Origin: Clostridia bacterium
GTDB taxonomy: Bacteria; Bacillota; Clostridia; Christensenellales; UBA1242
DNA length: 17,062 nucleotides
NCBI GenBank assembly: GCA_017537405.1
Contig: JAFYKU010000010.1
Span: 1 to 17,062 of the forward strand
Direction of reading: 5' to 3'
Shown: positions 7,109 to 13,824 of the stretch, one piece after another
Position numbering within the stretch: the stretch's first letter is position 1
How the letters are laid out: each line of letters starts with the position of its first letter
Translations under genes and position numbers: made by a program
Notes under the pieces: generated by a model
Databases searched by the model: none
Told to the model about the DNA's origin: nothing
Seen by the model: only the letters and a program-made list of their open reading frames with translations

Positions 7109-8078
7109 AGCAGATTTGTGGCTTGTTTTAATTGCTTTTGTAATTGCCGTAGTTGCGGGTTTATTTTTGATACCTTGGTTGCGGAAAGTTAAAGCGGGCC
7201 AATCAATTTTAAAATATGTTGATATGCATGCAGCTAAAGCTGGAACTCCGACAATGGGTGGTTTAATTTTTATTTTGCCAATTATTTTAGTTGGTGCAAT
7301 TTTTATTAATTGGGATACGCCATTGTGTTTAATTGTAATTGTTGCAAGTTGTGCTTATGGAATTGTTGGATTCTTAGATGATTTCTTGAAAATAAAGAAT
7401 CATCAGAATTTAGGTTTGCGTCCATATCAAAAAATTATTGGACAGTTAGGCATTGCACTTTTGGTTGCCGTTTTCTATTTACGCAGTAATCCTTCCGGTG
7501 AAATTTGGGTTCCGTTTTTTAATGTTTTTTGGCAAATTGGTGGGGTTGGAATTTTTGCTTTGACTTTGTTGATTTTAATTGCAACAACAAATGCTGTTAA
7601 TTTAACCGATGGCTTAGATGGTTTGGCAGGAACAACATCTTTGATTTATTTGATTTTTATTTATGTAATAATTGCTTTGACGGATATTGGTGCGGAAATA
7701 ACAACAGTAGGTAATTTAATTGCTGTTGCGATTGGTAGTTTGTTGGGTTATTTAGTGTTTAATACTAAGAAAGCTTCGGTTTTTATGGGAGATACTGGTT
7801 CGTTGTTTTTGGGCGGATTTATCGCAATGATATCTTTGTTTAGTGGTTTGGGGTTTGCGTTACTTTTCTTGGGTATTGTTTTTGTTTGGTCAGCTTTAAG
7901 CACAATTATACAAGTGGTTTTCTTTAAAATATCGAAAGGAAAAAGAATTTTTCTTATGGCGCCTTTTCATCATCATTTAGAAAAAACTGGAATGCATGAG
8001 TCAAAGATTGTAGCTGTCTATGCTGTGGTTACGATTATTATGGGAATTGTGCTTGTTTTATCGGTAATGTATGTTTAA
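7098..8078 (+). CDS. mraY: Phospho-MurNAc-pentapeptide translocase
   Basis: MraY transfers phospho-MurNAc-pentapeptide from UDP to undecaprenyl phosphate, making lipid I at the inner face of the membrane. The 326-residue protein has about ten hydrophobic segments. Diagnostic motifs appear in order: HAAKAGTPTMGGL (44-56), the Asp94-Asp95 pair in GFLDDFLKIK, NAVNLTDGLDGLAG (165-178), the catalytic GDTGS (231-235) and the HHH motif in APFHHHLEKTGM (His291-293). The start is the GTG at 7098, placed just after a GGGGGAA ribosome site inside the end of murE. It follows murE directly; in many relatives murF lies between them, and it is not found here. It is followed 20 nt later by murD. Identification is certain. 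Confidence 0.97.
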   Translation: MDYKADLWLVLIAFVIAVVAGLFLIPWLRKVKAGQSILKYVDMHAAKAGTPTMGGLIFILPIILVGAIFINWDTPLCLIVIVASCAYGIVGFLDDFLKIKNHQNLGLRPYQKIIGQLGIALLVAVFYLRSNPSGEIWVPFFNVFWQIGGVGIFALTLLILIATTNAVNLTDGLDGLAGTTSLIYLIFIYVIIALTDIGAEITTVGNLIAVAIGSLLGYLVFNTKKASVFMGDTGSLFLGGFIAMISLFSGLGFALLFLGIVFVWSALSTIIQVVFFKISKGKRIFLMAPFHHHLEKTGMHESKIVAVYAVVTIIMGIVLVLSVMYV

Positions 8079-8082
8079 TTTT

Positions 8083-8104
8083 TTTCATAGACATAGCTAT
8101 GAAA
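8083..8104 (+). promoter_or_regulatory. Inverted repeat enclosing the murD start codon
   Basis: TTTCATAG (8083-8090), six-nt loop ACATAG, CTATGAAA (8097-8104). The murD ATG (8099-8101) is in the right arm. It is the same arrangement as at murE but a weaker, AT-rich stem. No Shine-Dalgarno precedes the start codon. Confidence 0.45.
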
Positions 8105-9406
8105 GCAAAAATTATTGGTTACGGAATCAGTGGAAAAGCGGCAGAAAGCTATTTGGAAGCAAGAGGTATTGAAACTATTGTCGTTGCTGATGCAAAAGAA
8201 AAAGTGTCCGGGGATTATGATTTTTGTGTTGTTTCGCCTGGTGTCCCGCAAGATGATTTAAAAGATGAGATTGTACCCATAGTGCCAGAAGTTGAATTGC
8301 CTTTTTTTTGTGAAAAAAAATTAAAACCGCGCTATTTAGTGGCTGTGACGGGAACTAACGGTAAAACAACAATTGTTAATCTAATTCATCGTATGTGTAC
8401 ATTAGCAAAAAAAAAGTCTGTCTTGTGTGGTAATGTCGGTGTGCCTGTTTCGCGTGTAGCCAATAAGTTGTCGAAGGCAATTGCAATATTTGAGATTTCA
8501 TCGTTTATGTTAGAACAAACAAATTTATTGCATCCACAAATTGCAGTCATCAGCAATATAACGCCAGACCATTTGGATCGACATCATACGATGGAAGAAT
8601 ACATCCGGTGTAAAGCAAAGATCATTGAACAACAAACCAAAAATGATTATTTGGTAATTAATTGGGATAACACTAATACACGAATGTTGGGAATGACAGT
8701 TGAAAGGTCAAAAAAGGTAAATGTCATTTGGTATAGCACCCATGAAGTCGTAAATGGGTATTATCTACATAATGGTGAAGTTTGGGAGAAATTAGGACGG
8801 CGAACTAAGTGTTTAGGAAGTGCAACTGCTTTTAGTAATATGGAGCATGTAATATCAAATGTGCTAGCGGTGATTGCAGTTGGGCGACGCTTGCGTTTGT
8901 CTACTTCAGTTATATGGCAAGCTTGTGAATATAAGTCGCAACGACATCGCATGGAATTAGTTGCAGATTTTGACGGTGTGGCTTTTTATAATGATAGCAA
9001 GGCAACAAATATGGCATCTACTTTAGCCGCATTATCAGCTATAAAAATGCCAACTTGTTTAATTTTATGTGGATTAAGTAAAGGGCAAGATTATCGTGAA
9101 TTATTGACTCAATTACCAGAACATGTGATTCAGGTTTTTGTATTTGGTTCGATAAAAGAGCAAGTCTTGAGTGTTGCGCAGTCGTTAGAGTTATCGCAAA
9201 TCAAAAGTGTGTTGAATTTAAAAGACGCCGTTAAAAATGCTATGCAATGTTTAACGAGACCTGGTGTAGTCTTATTTAGTCCGAGCGGTAGCAGTTTTGA
9301 TTCCTTTATAAATTATCAGCATCGCGGCGATGAGTTTTGTAAAATTGTGCAAGACATTATTGGTCGAAAGCCACAATATTTGCCCCTAGTTGACGGAAAT
9401 CTTTAA
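8099..9406 (+). CDS. murD: UDP-N-acetylmuramoyl-L-alanine--D-glutamate ligase
   Basis: MurD adds D-glutamate to UDP-MurNAc-L-Ala in the cytoplasm. It has 435 residues. Visible parts are the N-terminal Rossmann-like IIGYGISGKAAESYLE (residues 5-20) with VVSPGVP, the ATP P-loop GTNGKTT (85-91), FEISSFMLEQ, NITPDHLDRHHTMEEY followed by CKAKI with the lysine that is carbamylated in the family, YNDSKATNMASTLAAL, and the C-terminal FSPSGSSFDSFINYQHRGDEF. About 18 residues after the usual end (RGDEF...) are not conserved. The last 50 nt overlap the 3' end of murA on the other strand. It lies 20 nt after mraY, has no Shine-Dalgarno and begins inside an inverted repeat, so it is probably coupled to mraY or controlled by that structure. 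The coding sequence has A9 (8407-8415), T8 and A8 runs. Confidence 0.96.
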   Translation: MKAKIIGYGISGKAAESYLEARGIETIVVADAKEKVSGDYDFCVVSPGVPQDDLKDEIVPIVPEVELPFFCEKKLKPRYLVAVTGTNGKTTIVNLIHRMCTLAKKKSVLCGNVGVPVSRVANKLSKAIAIFEISSFMLEQTNLLHPQIAVISNITPDHLDRHHTMEEYIRCKAKIIEQQTKNDYLVINWDNTNTRMLGMTVERSKKVNVIWYSTHEVVNGYYLHNGEVWEKLGRRTKCLGSATAFSNMEHVISNVLAVIAVGRRLRLSTSVIWQACEYKSQRHRMELVADFDGVAFYNDSKATNMASTLAALSAIKMPTCLILCGLSKGQDYRELLTQLPEHVIQVFVFGSIKEQVLSVAQSLELSQIKSVLNLKDAVKNAMQCLTRPGVVLFSPSGSSFDSFINYQHRGDEFCKIVQDIIGRKPQYLPLVDGNL

Positions 9407-10691
9407 CAATGTCTTGGTGTCCGCGATAGATGTATTCTGCATTCTCGATGGTAGTAGTTCCGTTTGCAGCTAATGCTGCGATTACAAGAGCAACACCACC
9501 GCGCAAGTCGTTAGCTGTGACAATTGTGCCGTGACAATTTTGTGCGTTTGGGATTTCATACGAACTTGGACAAATGTTTGATGTTAGTGTCGCTGATAGC
9601 GTTTTTACGCCTTTAATACGGGCTTGGTTGCGCTCTATATCGATTTTAGCTCCTAACTTGATAAGCTCGGGTACATAGCGGAAACGGTTCTCAAAAAGAT
9701 TTTCGGTGATGGTGGAGCGACCTTGTGTCATGGCCGCAAGTGCACAAAACTGACTTTGTAAATCGGTCGGAAAACCTGGGTATGGTGCTGTATGGATATT
9801 AAAATGAAAAGGATTTCGATGTTGCATTTTGATGCGAATTGAGTCTTTTGTAGTAGTAATTTTTGCGCCGATTTTTTTTAATTTTGAAAGAAGATTTATT
9901 TGGTGTTCTGGTATTGTATTAGTTAATGTTACATCGCCACCCGTGGCGGCAATTGCGATTAAATATGAACCAGTATTAATTCGGTCGGGAATTGGTGTAT
10001 ATGTTGTGCCGTGTAAACGCGTGACACTTTGTACTGTAATTGTGTCTGTGCCTGCGCCAGTAATGTTAGCTCCGCATTGATTTAAAAAATTGCAAAGGTC
10101 GACAATCTCTGGTTCTTTGGCGGCGCCATGTATGATGTAAGTATTACCTAAAATTCCAAGTGTTGTTGCTTGAATAATGTTTTCCGTGGCGCCAACAGAT
10201 GGAAAATCTAAACTTAGAATAATTGGTTTCCGGTGGCGCCGTATTGTGTAACTTGCATGAATGAAATCCTTATGGTAATGGCATTTGACACCTATTTGGC
10301 GTAATAAAGTTAAGTGAATATCAATTGGTCGACTGCCAATTGCACACCCGCCGGGAAGAGGTAACTGGACTTTGCCTAATCGTGCCAGTAAAGCTCCCAT
10401 GACAAAAATGCTGCCGCGAATTTTATGTGCTGATTGATTATCAATGATGTGTGTGTGAAGATTTTTAGCTTCAATTTTGACAGTATTACCTTGTCGATTA
10501 ACTGTACAACCTAAGCGTGCGAGTATGTGCAGCATTTCTGACAAGTCTGAGAGTTTAGGAACATTATTTAAGTAAACAGCGTTGGGAACCATAAGGCACG
10601 CTGTCATAATTGGTAGTAAGCTGTTTTTCGCTCCGTCTATGTGAATTTTGCCGTAAAGGCGTTTGCCGCCAAAAATTTGTATGCGAGACAT
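9357..10691 (-). CDS. murA: UDP-N-acetylglucosamine 1-carboxyvinyltransferase
   Basis: MurA transfers enolpyruvate from PEP to UDP-GlcNAc, the first committed step of peptidoglycan synthesis. It has 444 residues of two inside-out barrel domains. Key features are GAKNSLLPIM with Lys22 and Asn23, IRGSIFVMGALLARLG (91-106), and the loop LPLPGGCAIGSRPIDIH with catalytic Cys116. A Cys here predicts fosfomycin susceptibility of the enzyme, where Asp would predict resistance. TDLQSQFCALAAMTQG and DLRGGVALVIAAL near the C terminus are also typical. In Clostridia murA often lies between murG and ftsQ in the same direction; here it holds that place but is inverted. Its 3' end overlaps murD by 50 nt and its promoter region is shared with the divergent divIB gene. 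Identification is certain. Confidence 0.97.
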   Translation of the reverse strand: MSRIQIFGGKRLYGKIHIDGAKNSLLPIMTACLMVPNAVYLNNVPKLSDLSEMLHILARLGCTVNRQGNTVKIEAKNLHTHIIDNQSAHKIRGSIFVMGALLARLGKVQLPLPGGCAIGSRPIDIHLTLLRQIGVKCHYHKDFIHASYTIRRHRKPIILSLDFPSVGATENIIQATTLGILGNTYIIHGAAKEPEIVDLCNFLNQCGANITGAGTDTITVQSVTRLHGTTYTPIPDRINTGSYLIAIAATGGDVTLTNTIPEHQINLLSKLKKIGAKITTTKDSIRIKMQHRNPFHFNIHTAPYPGFPTDLQSQFCALAAMTQGRSTITENLFENRFRYVPELIKLGAKIDIERNQARIKGVKTLSATLTSNICPSSYEIPNAQNCHGTIVTANDLRGGVALVIAALAANGTTTIENAEYIYRGHQDIVKDFRQLGANIVAFDQ

Positions 10692-10699
10692 TAATTCAT

Positions 10700-10728
10700 A
10701 TTATGTTTGACCTAGTTTCTGGTGTGAC
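10700..10728 (-). promoter_or_regulatory. Possible murA promoter overlapping the divIB promoter
   Basis: On the minus strand GTCACA (10728-10723), a 17-nt spacer and CATAAT (10705-10700), ending 8 nt before the murA start codon. The matches are imperfect (4/6 and 5/6), but spacing and position mirror the stronger promoters in this window and again predict little or no leader. Confidence 0.35.
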
Positions 10729-10743
10729 TTATACTATAATGGC
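10707..10743 (+). promoter_or_regulatory. Promoter for divIB, probably giving a leaderless mRNA
   Basis: TTGACC (10707-10712), exactly 17 nt, then TATACT (10730-10735). The divIB ATG at 10744 is 8 nt after the -10, so transcription should begin at about the start codon. A perfect TATAAT at 10735-10740 is only 3 nt from the ATG and 22 nt from the -35, so I do not take it as the -10. No Shine-Dalgarno is present. Confidence 0.68.
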
Positions 10744-11538
10744 ATGAAGAATCGTGTTTTGCTTACAATGTTAATTGTGTTCATTGTTTTGTCATTTGTA
10801 TGGATTACATGTGGCACTATTTTTGTTGTACGCGAAATTGAAGTGGAAGATTTGACAGTAGAGGCGGCGGAACCGTTAACCAATGAAGAAATTAATGAAA
10901 TTGTAAATGAATGTGGTTTAAAAGGCAAAAATGTTTTGTTTAATTTAGATAAAGATAAAATTGCCGAAGAAATTAAAGCACATAACCCAATGATTAAATT
11001 GCAATCGATTATAGCAAAATTTCCAAATCGTGTGATTTTAAAAGTTGCTCGTCGTATGCCAATTTATTGTGACCAAAAGAATAAAATGTATTTTGATGCT
11101 GAAATGTGTGTAGTAAGTGATAAACCAGTTCCTGGTTGTATTGATATTACTGGAGTCGAATTAGAATTAGTGCATAATAATTTTGTTGTTGGAGATGTGG
11201 TGAAAGGGAAAAACATACAAGATCAACAAAAAATTGAGCAATTAAAAATTATAGCAAGTTACTTTCCGTCACTAGCAGGATTTGAAATTTCATATAAAAA
11301 CGAAGATAAAGATATTGGTGCTGAACGAGTACGAGCTGTTTTGAGTATTAAATCTGGTGTAACTTTTGAAATTGAAATTAATTTTAAAAATAAGGAAAAC
11401 TTTTTTTACGCTTTGCAATATACTGACCAAATTTACAAACAAGAATTGAATCAAGCAAGCGGAGACTATTTTACGAGTTACAAAAATGGTATTGTGCAAA
11501 CAGTTGTAGGGGGTGAAATATATAAAGATGAAAAATGA
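10744..11538 (+). CDS. Cell-division protein DivIB/FtsQ-like
   Basis: DivIB/FtsQ is a bitopic membrane protein that joins the FtsL-DivIC (FtsB) complex and links septal peptidoglycan synthesis to the divisome. The 264-residue protein has a very short cytoplasmic N terminus, one transmembrane segment (about residues 5-28) and then a POTRA domain (29-105). That domain shows the family pattern VREIEVE, NEEINEIVNECGLKGKNVLFNLDKD and KFPNRVILKVARRMP. The rest is the beta-rich extracytoplasmic domain. The FtsQ-family assignment rests on topology, the POTRA pattern and its place between murA and an ftsA-like gene. It starts a new transcription unit from a promoter ending 8 nt before the ATG, and it runs 11 nt into the next gene if that starts at 11528. 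Confidence 0.85.
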   Translation: MKNRVLLTMLIVFIVLSFVWITCGTIFVVREIEVEDLTVEAAEPLTNEEINEIVNECGLKGKNVLFNLDKDKIAEEIKAHNPMIKLQSIIAKFPNRVILKVARRMPIYCDQKNKMYFDAEMCVVSDKPVPGCIDITGVELELVHNNFVVGDVVKGKNIQDQQKIEQLKIIASYFPSLAGFEISYKNEDKDIGAERVRAVLSIKSGVTFEIEINFKNKENFFYALQYTDQIYKQELNQASGDYFTSYKNGIVQTVVGGEIYKDEK

Positions 11539-12610
11539 TAATATGATTGCAACTTTGTATTTTGATGATATGCAGATTGTTGGAAGAATAGTAAGAGTTA
11601 ATTGCGGAGAAAGTGTAACACCGTTGGTTACAGTGCGTAAAGAATATACTGGGATTTCAGAAAGTAATTTCAATGACCCTATTGATTTTATGACAACAGT
11701 AAATACTGTTCTGGTCGAAATGGTAAAAGGTGTAAGTCGCATTCCTGCAACACTTTACATCGGTGTTTCAAATCAGTTTTGTCAAGTGCAAACACAATCT
11801 AGTGCAATTGCTTTTGATCATGTAACAAAGATTAATCGTCATCATATTGAGACCTTATGGAATGAAATTACATTTGATACATCTAATGCTTGTATAATCA
11901 AGAAAAAAGCTCTCTATTACAAGTTAGAAGAATATGATGAAGTTTTAATCGATGTTTTAGGCTCTCAAACCAAAGGTGTAGAGATGGTCGCAACAGCTTT
12001 GACTGTTAATCAAGAATTTCGACAAATGTTTGATATAAATTTAATTCGTCGTGCAGGGTTTATGGATTATAAATTTATATCAATAGCTGCATGTGAATTA
12101 TATATGATTCCTGTTAAAGTTCGTGATGCTGGTTGTACTTTGGTTCGTAGCGATTTTTTTTCAACATCGGTTGCAAATATTTTGGGTGATGGTGTAACTC
12201 AATTATCACATTTCAATTTGGGCGCAGGTTATTTGATTGGCGAAATTGTAAATTATTTCAATGTTAATTATGATACTGCTTTGCAATTACTGGAAGAATG
12301 TACTCCAACATTTGAAGTTTTGTTGGAAGAAAAATATACGGCGAATGGTAAACAAATTCCGGCAAGTGTCTTTAATAAATTTGTTATGGGTCATTTAAAC
12401 GACTTTGCTGAACGATTGAGCAATTGTGAAACGGCTCGTGTTATTTATTTGTCGGGGGGCAATTTTGATCGTATTTATGGCGCGACCAATGTTTTTGCGA
12501 ATGCTTGTGATCGTACAATTATTAAGTGTAAAGATGTTCTTTCTGGTGGTGAAACATATCCAGAAAATACGCTCAATGCCATGGCGCGTTATGTTGTCAA
12601 TAATCATTAA
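11528..12610 (+). CDS. Highly diverged FtsA-like actin-fold protein
   Basis: A 360-residue protein that I read as a diverged FtsA, the actin-like protein that ties FtsZ to the membrane. Support (numbered from the ATG at 11528): YIGVSNQFCQVQTQ resembles the first-subdomain VGLSG strand; VTKINRHHIETLWNE to MVATALTVNQEFRQMF resembles the FtsA-specific 1C (SHS2) domain; RRAGFMDYKFISIAACEL resembles the ERAGL segment; and VIYLSGGNFDRIYG (305-318) resembles the LTGGGA adenosine motif. The phosphate-2 loop DxGGGTTD is replaced by RDAGCTLVRSD (199-209), so nucleotide binding may be changed or lost. No amphipathic C-terminal membrane helix is seen. It directly follows divIB, as ftsA does elsewhere, but ftsZ is not next to it. 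A GGGGGTG ribosome site lies 12 nt before ATG 11528; GTG 11513 and ATG 11543 are alternatives. Confidence 0.62.
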   Translation: MKNDNMIATLYFDDMQIVGRIVRVNCGESVTPLVTVRKEYTGISESNFNDPIDFMTTVNTVLVEMVKGVSRIPATLYIGVSNQFCQVQTQSSAIAFDHVTKINRHHIETLWNEITFDTSNACIIKKKALYYKLEEYDEVLIDVLGSQTKGVEMVATALTVNQEFRQMFDINLIRRAGFMDYKFISIAACELYMIPVKVRDAGCTLVRSDFFSTSVANILGDGVTQLSHFNLGAGYLIGEIVNYFNVNYDTALQLLEECTPTFEVLLEEKYTANGKQIPASVFNKFVMGHLNDFAERLSNCETARVIYLSGGNFDRIYGATNVFANACDRTIIKCKDVLSGGETYPENTLNAMARYVVNNH

Positions 12611-12634
12611 TTTTGATGTAGGCATATACAGGGC

Positions 12635-13261
12635 TTAAATAACACTGGCTATTGTTAAGATGATGACTTTATTGGCTCCGTTAGCAAGTAAAACCGACTT
12701 ACATTCATTAGTTGTCGCACCGGTTGTATAGACATCATCGAGTAATAAAATGTTTTGATTTTTAATCAAATTTGTTTTTGTTGGTGAAAGTTCAAAAGCT
12801 CCACGCATATTTATTTCACGCGTCTTTGTGTCCATTTGTTTTTGAATCGTTGTTTTGCGTTTGCGAATAAGGGCAGATGTGTTGATTGATAGATTAATGT
12901 AAGTTGATAGTTCATGAGCAAGAATTTCGCTTTGATTATAACCGCGCTCATTTTGGCGCGAGCGGTGAAGCGGAACGGGGATTATTATGGGTGGTTTCTC
13001 ATAAAGATGTTGAATTTGCTTGATATAAACTGCTGCTAAGTATGGTGCCAGTGCTTTTGCTATAAAACCATTGTCATTATATTTTAAATTTAAAATCATG
13101 CTACGAATTGGTTCTTCATAAACAAATGGCGAAAAATGTGTTGTTTGTGTTTCTGACATGATTGGCAAATTGTTCATGCATTTTGGACAAAGATAAGGGT
13201 TATAGCTAGATTGAATTTCTGCTTCACAAGCCATGCAGGTAAAATTTGGAAACCAATTCAT
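12635..13261 (-). CDS. ComF-family phosphoribosyltransferase-like protein
   Basis: A 208-residue ComF/GntX-family protein; ComF is needed for DNA uptake in competent Bacillus, and the family has a type-I phosphoribosyltransferase fold. The N terminus carries a zinc ribbon with Cys9/Cys12 and Cys25/Cys28. The middle has VPLHRSRQNERGYNQSEILA (97-116), and the PRPP loop ILLLDDVYTTGATTNECK (171-188) is near the C terminus. It is convergent with the ftsA-like gene (24 nt between stops) and divergent from the iscR-like gene. Other competence genes are not in the window, so a role in transformation is only inferred from the family. Its promoter predicts a leaderless mRNA. Confidence 0.9.
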   Translation of the reverse strand: MNWFPNFTCMACEAEIQSSYNPYLCPKCMNNLPIMSETQTTHFSPFVYEEPIRSMILNLKYNDNGFIAKALAPYLAAVYIKQIQHLYEKPPIIIPVPLHRSRQNERGYNQSEILAHELSTYINLSINTSALIRKRKTTIQKQMDTKTREINMRGAFELSPTKTNLIKNQNILLLDDVYTTGATTNECKSVLLANGANKVIILTIASVI

Positions 13262-13297
13262 ATTTAAAATTATACTAATAATTAATTAAAAACCAAA
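13262..13297 (-). promoter_or_regulatory. comF promoter, -10 seven nt before the start codon
   Basis: On the minus strand a perfect TATAAT (13274-13269) ends 7 nt before the ATG at 13261. A -35 of the TTTGGT/TTGGTT type lies 16-17 nt upstream and is weak. The predicted transcript start is at the start codon and no Shine-Dalgarno is present. Confidence 0.5.
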
Positions 13298-13319
13298 CTT
13301 TTTTCTGAAAAAGTTGATG

Positions 13320-13356
13320 TGGTCAAAGTGCAATGGTTATGATATATTAATAATAT
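13320..13356 (+). promoter_or_regulatory. iscR-like gene promoter and possible autoregulatory site
   Basis: TATATT (13343-13348) with an extended-10 TG (13340-13341); TGGTCA (13320-13325) could be the -35 at 17 nt. The -10 ends 8 nt before the ATG at 13357. The -10 is covered by TATGATATATTA (13338-13349), which recurs inverted at the nifS promoter. Confidence 0.52.
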
Positions 13357-13752
13357 ATGAAAATCTCAACAAAGGGGCGTTATGCTTTGCAAGTAATGGT
13401 GGAATTTGCCGAACATGAAGGTGAGGTTTTATCTTTAAAATCGGTGGCGGAAGCACATCATATTTCTTTGAAGTATTTAGAACAAATTGTACAAAGATTG
13501 GTTAAAGCAGAATTGTTGGTTAGTTTCCGTGGTGCTAATGGTGGATATAAATTAGCCAAGACTCCTTCTGAGATTACTGTGGCGGCAATTTTATGTGCAA
13601 CAGAAGGTAGTTTGTCGGTTGTGACTTGTATGGATAAGCATGTCTGTGGAAATGATTGTCATTGTCGTGTGCGGAAGTGTTGGGATAAGTTAAATGCTTT
13701 AATTGATGATTATTTGCAAAATGTTTCATTGTCTAAGTTATTGGCTGATTAA
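13357..13752 (+). CDS. Rrf2-family transcriptional regulator, IscR-like
   Basis: A 131-residue Rrf2-family DNA-binding protein. The N-terminal winged helix is typical: MKISTKGRYALQVMVEFAEH, then SVAEAHHISLKYLEQIVQRL as the recognition helix region, and RGANGGYKLAKTPSEITV as the wing. The cysteine region holds Cys91, Cys97 and Cys103, with the same C-x5-C-x5-C spacing as the [2Fe-2S] ligands Cys92, Cys98 and Cys104 of E. coli IscR. Two extra cysteines (101 and 108) are present and the fourth His ligand of IscR is not obvious. It directly precedes nifS and nifU on the same strand, which supports a role as an Fe-S-sensing regulator of that operon and of itself. CymR-type control of cysteine metabolism is an alternative but less likely given the cysteine ligands. 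Confidence 0.9.
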   Translation: MKISTKGRYALQVMVEFAEHEGEVLSLKSVAEAHHISLKYLEQIVQRLVKAELLVSFRGANGGYKLAKTPSEITVAAILCATEGSLSVVTCMDKHVCGNDCHCRVRKCWDKLNALIDDYLQNVSLSKLLAD

Positions 13753-13766
13753 AAATAAAAAACGAC

Positions 13767-13817
13767 TTTACAATGTATATACGATTGGATATAATATATC
13801 ATACTAAAAAGGTAGGA
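13767..13817 (+). promoter_or_regulatory. nifS-nifU promoter and ribosome site
   Basis: TTTACA (13767-13772), 17 nt, TATAAT (13790-13795). Transcription should start near 13802. In contrast to most other promoters here there is a real leader with a ribosome site, GGTAGGA (13811-13817), seven nt before ATG 13825. The inverted 12-mer TAATATATCATA (13792-13803) overlaps the -10 and the start point. Confidence 0.7.
13792..13803 (-). repeat. 12-mer shared in opposite orientation with the iscR-like promoter
   Basis: On the minus strand this reads TATGATATATTA, identical to 13338-13349 on the plus strand. Both copies overlap the -10 of their promoter, a common place for repressor sites. The sequence is AT-rich, so chance similarity between -10 regions cannot be excluded. 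Confidence 0.4.
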
Positions 13818-13824
13818 AATAGAA

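Noticed and set aside
8302..8415. T8, A8 and A9 runs in murD as phase-variation tracts
   Set aside because: murD is essential and such runs are common in AT-rich coding DNA; there is no sign of a frameshift.
10735..10740. Perfect TATAAT three nt before the divIB ATG
   Set aside because: Spacing to the only good -35 is 22 nt and the transcript would start inside the gene; TATACT at 10730-10735 has the correct 17-nt spacing.
11290..11742. 150-codon minus-strand frame across divIB and the ftsA-like gene
   Set aside because: It spans two sense genes, has no recognisable motif and no promoter or ribosome site.
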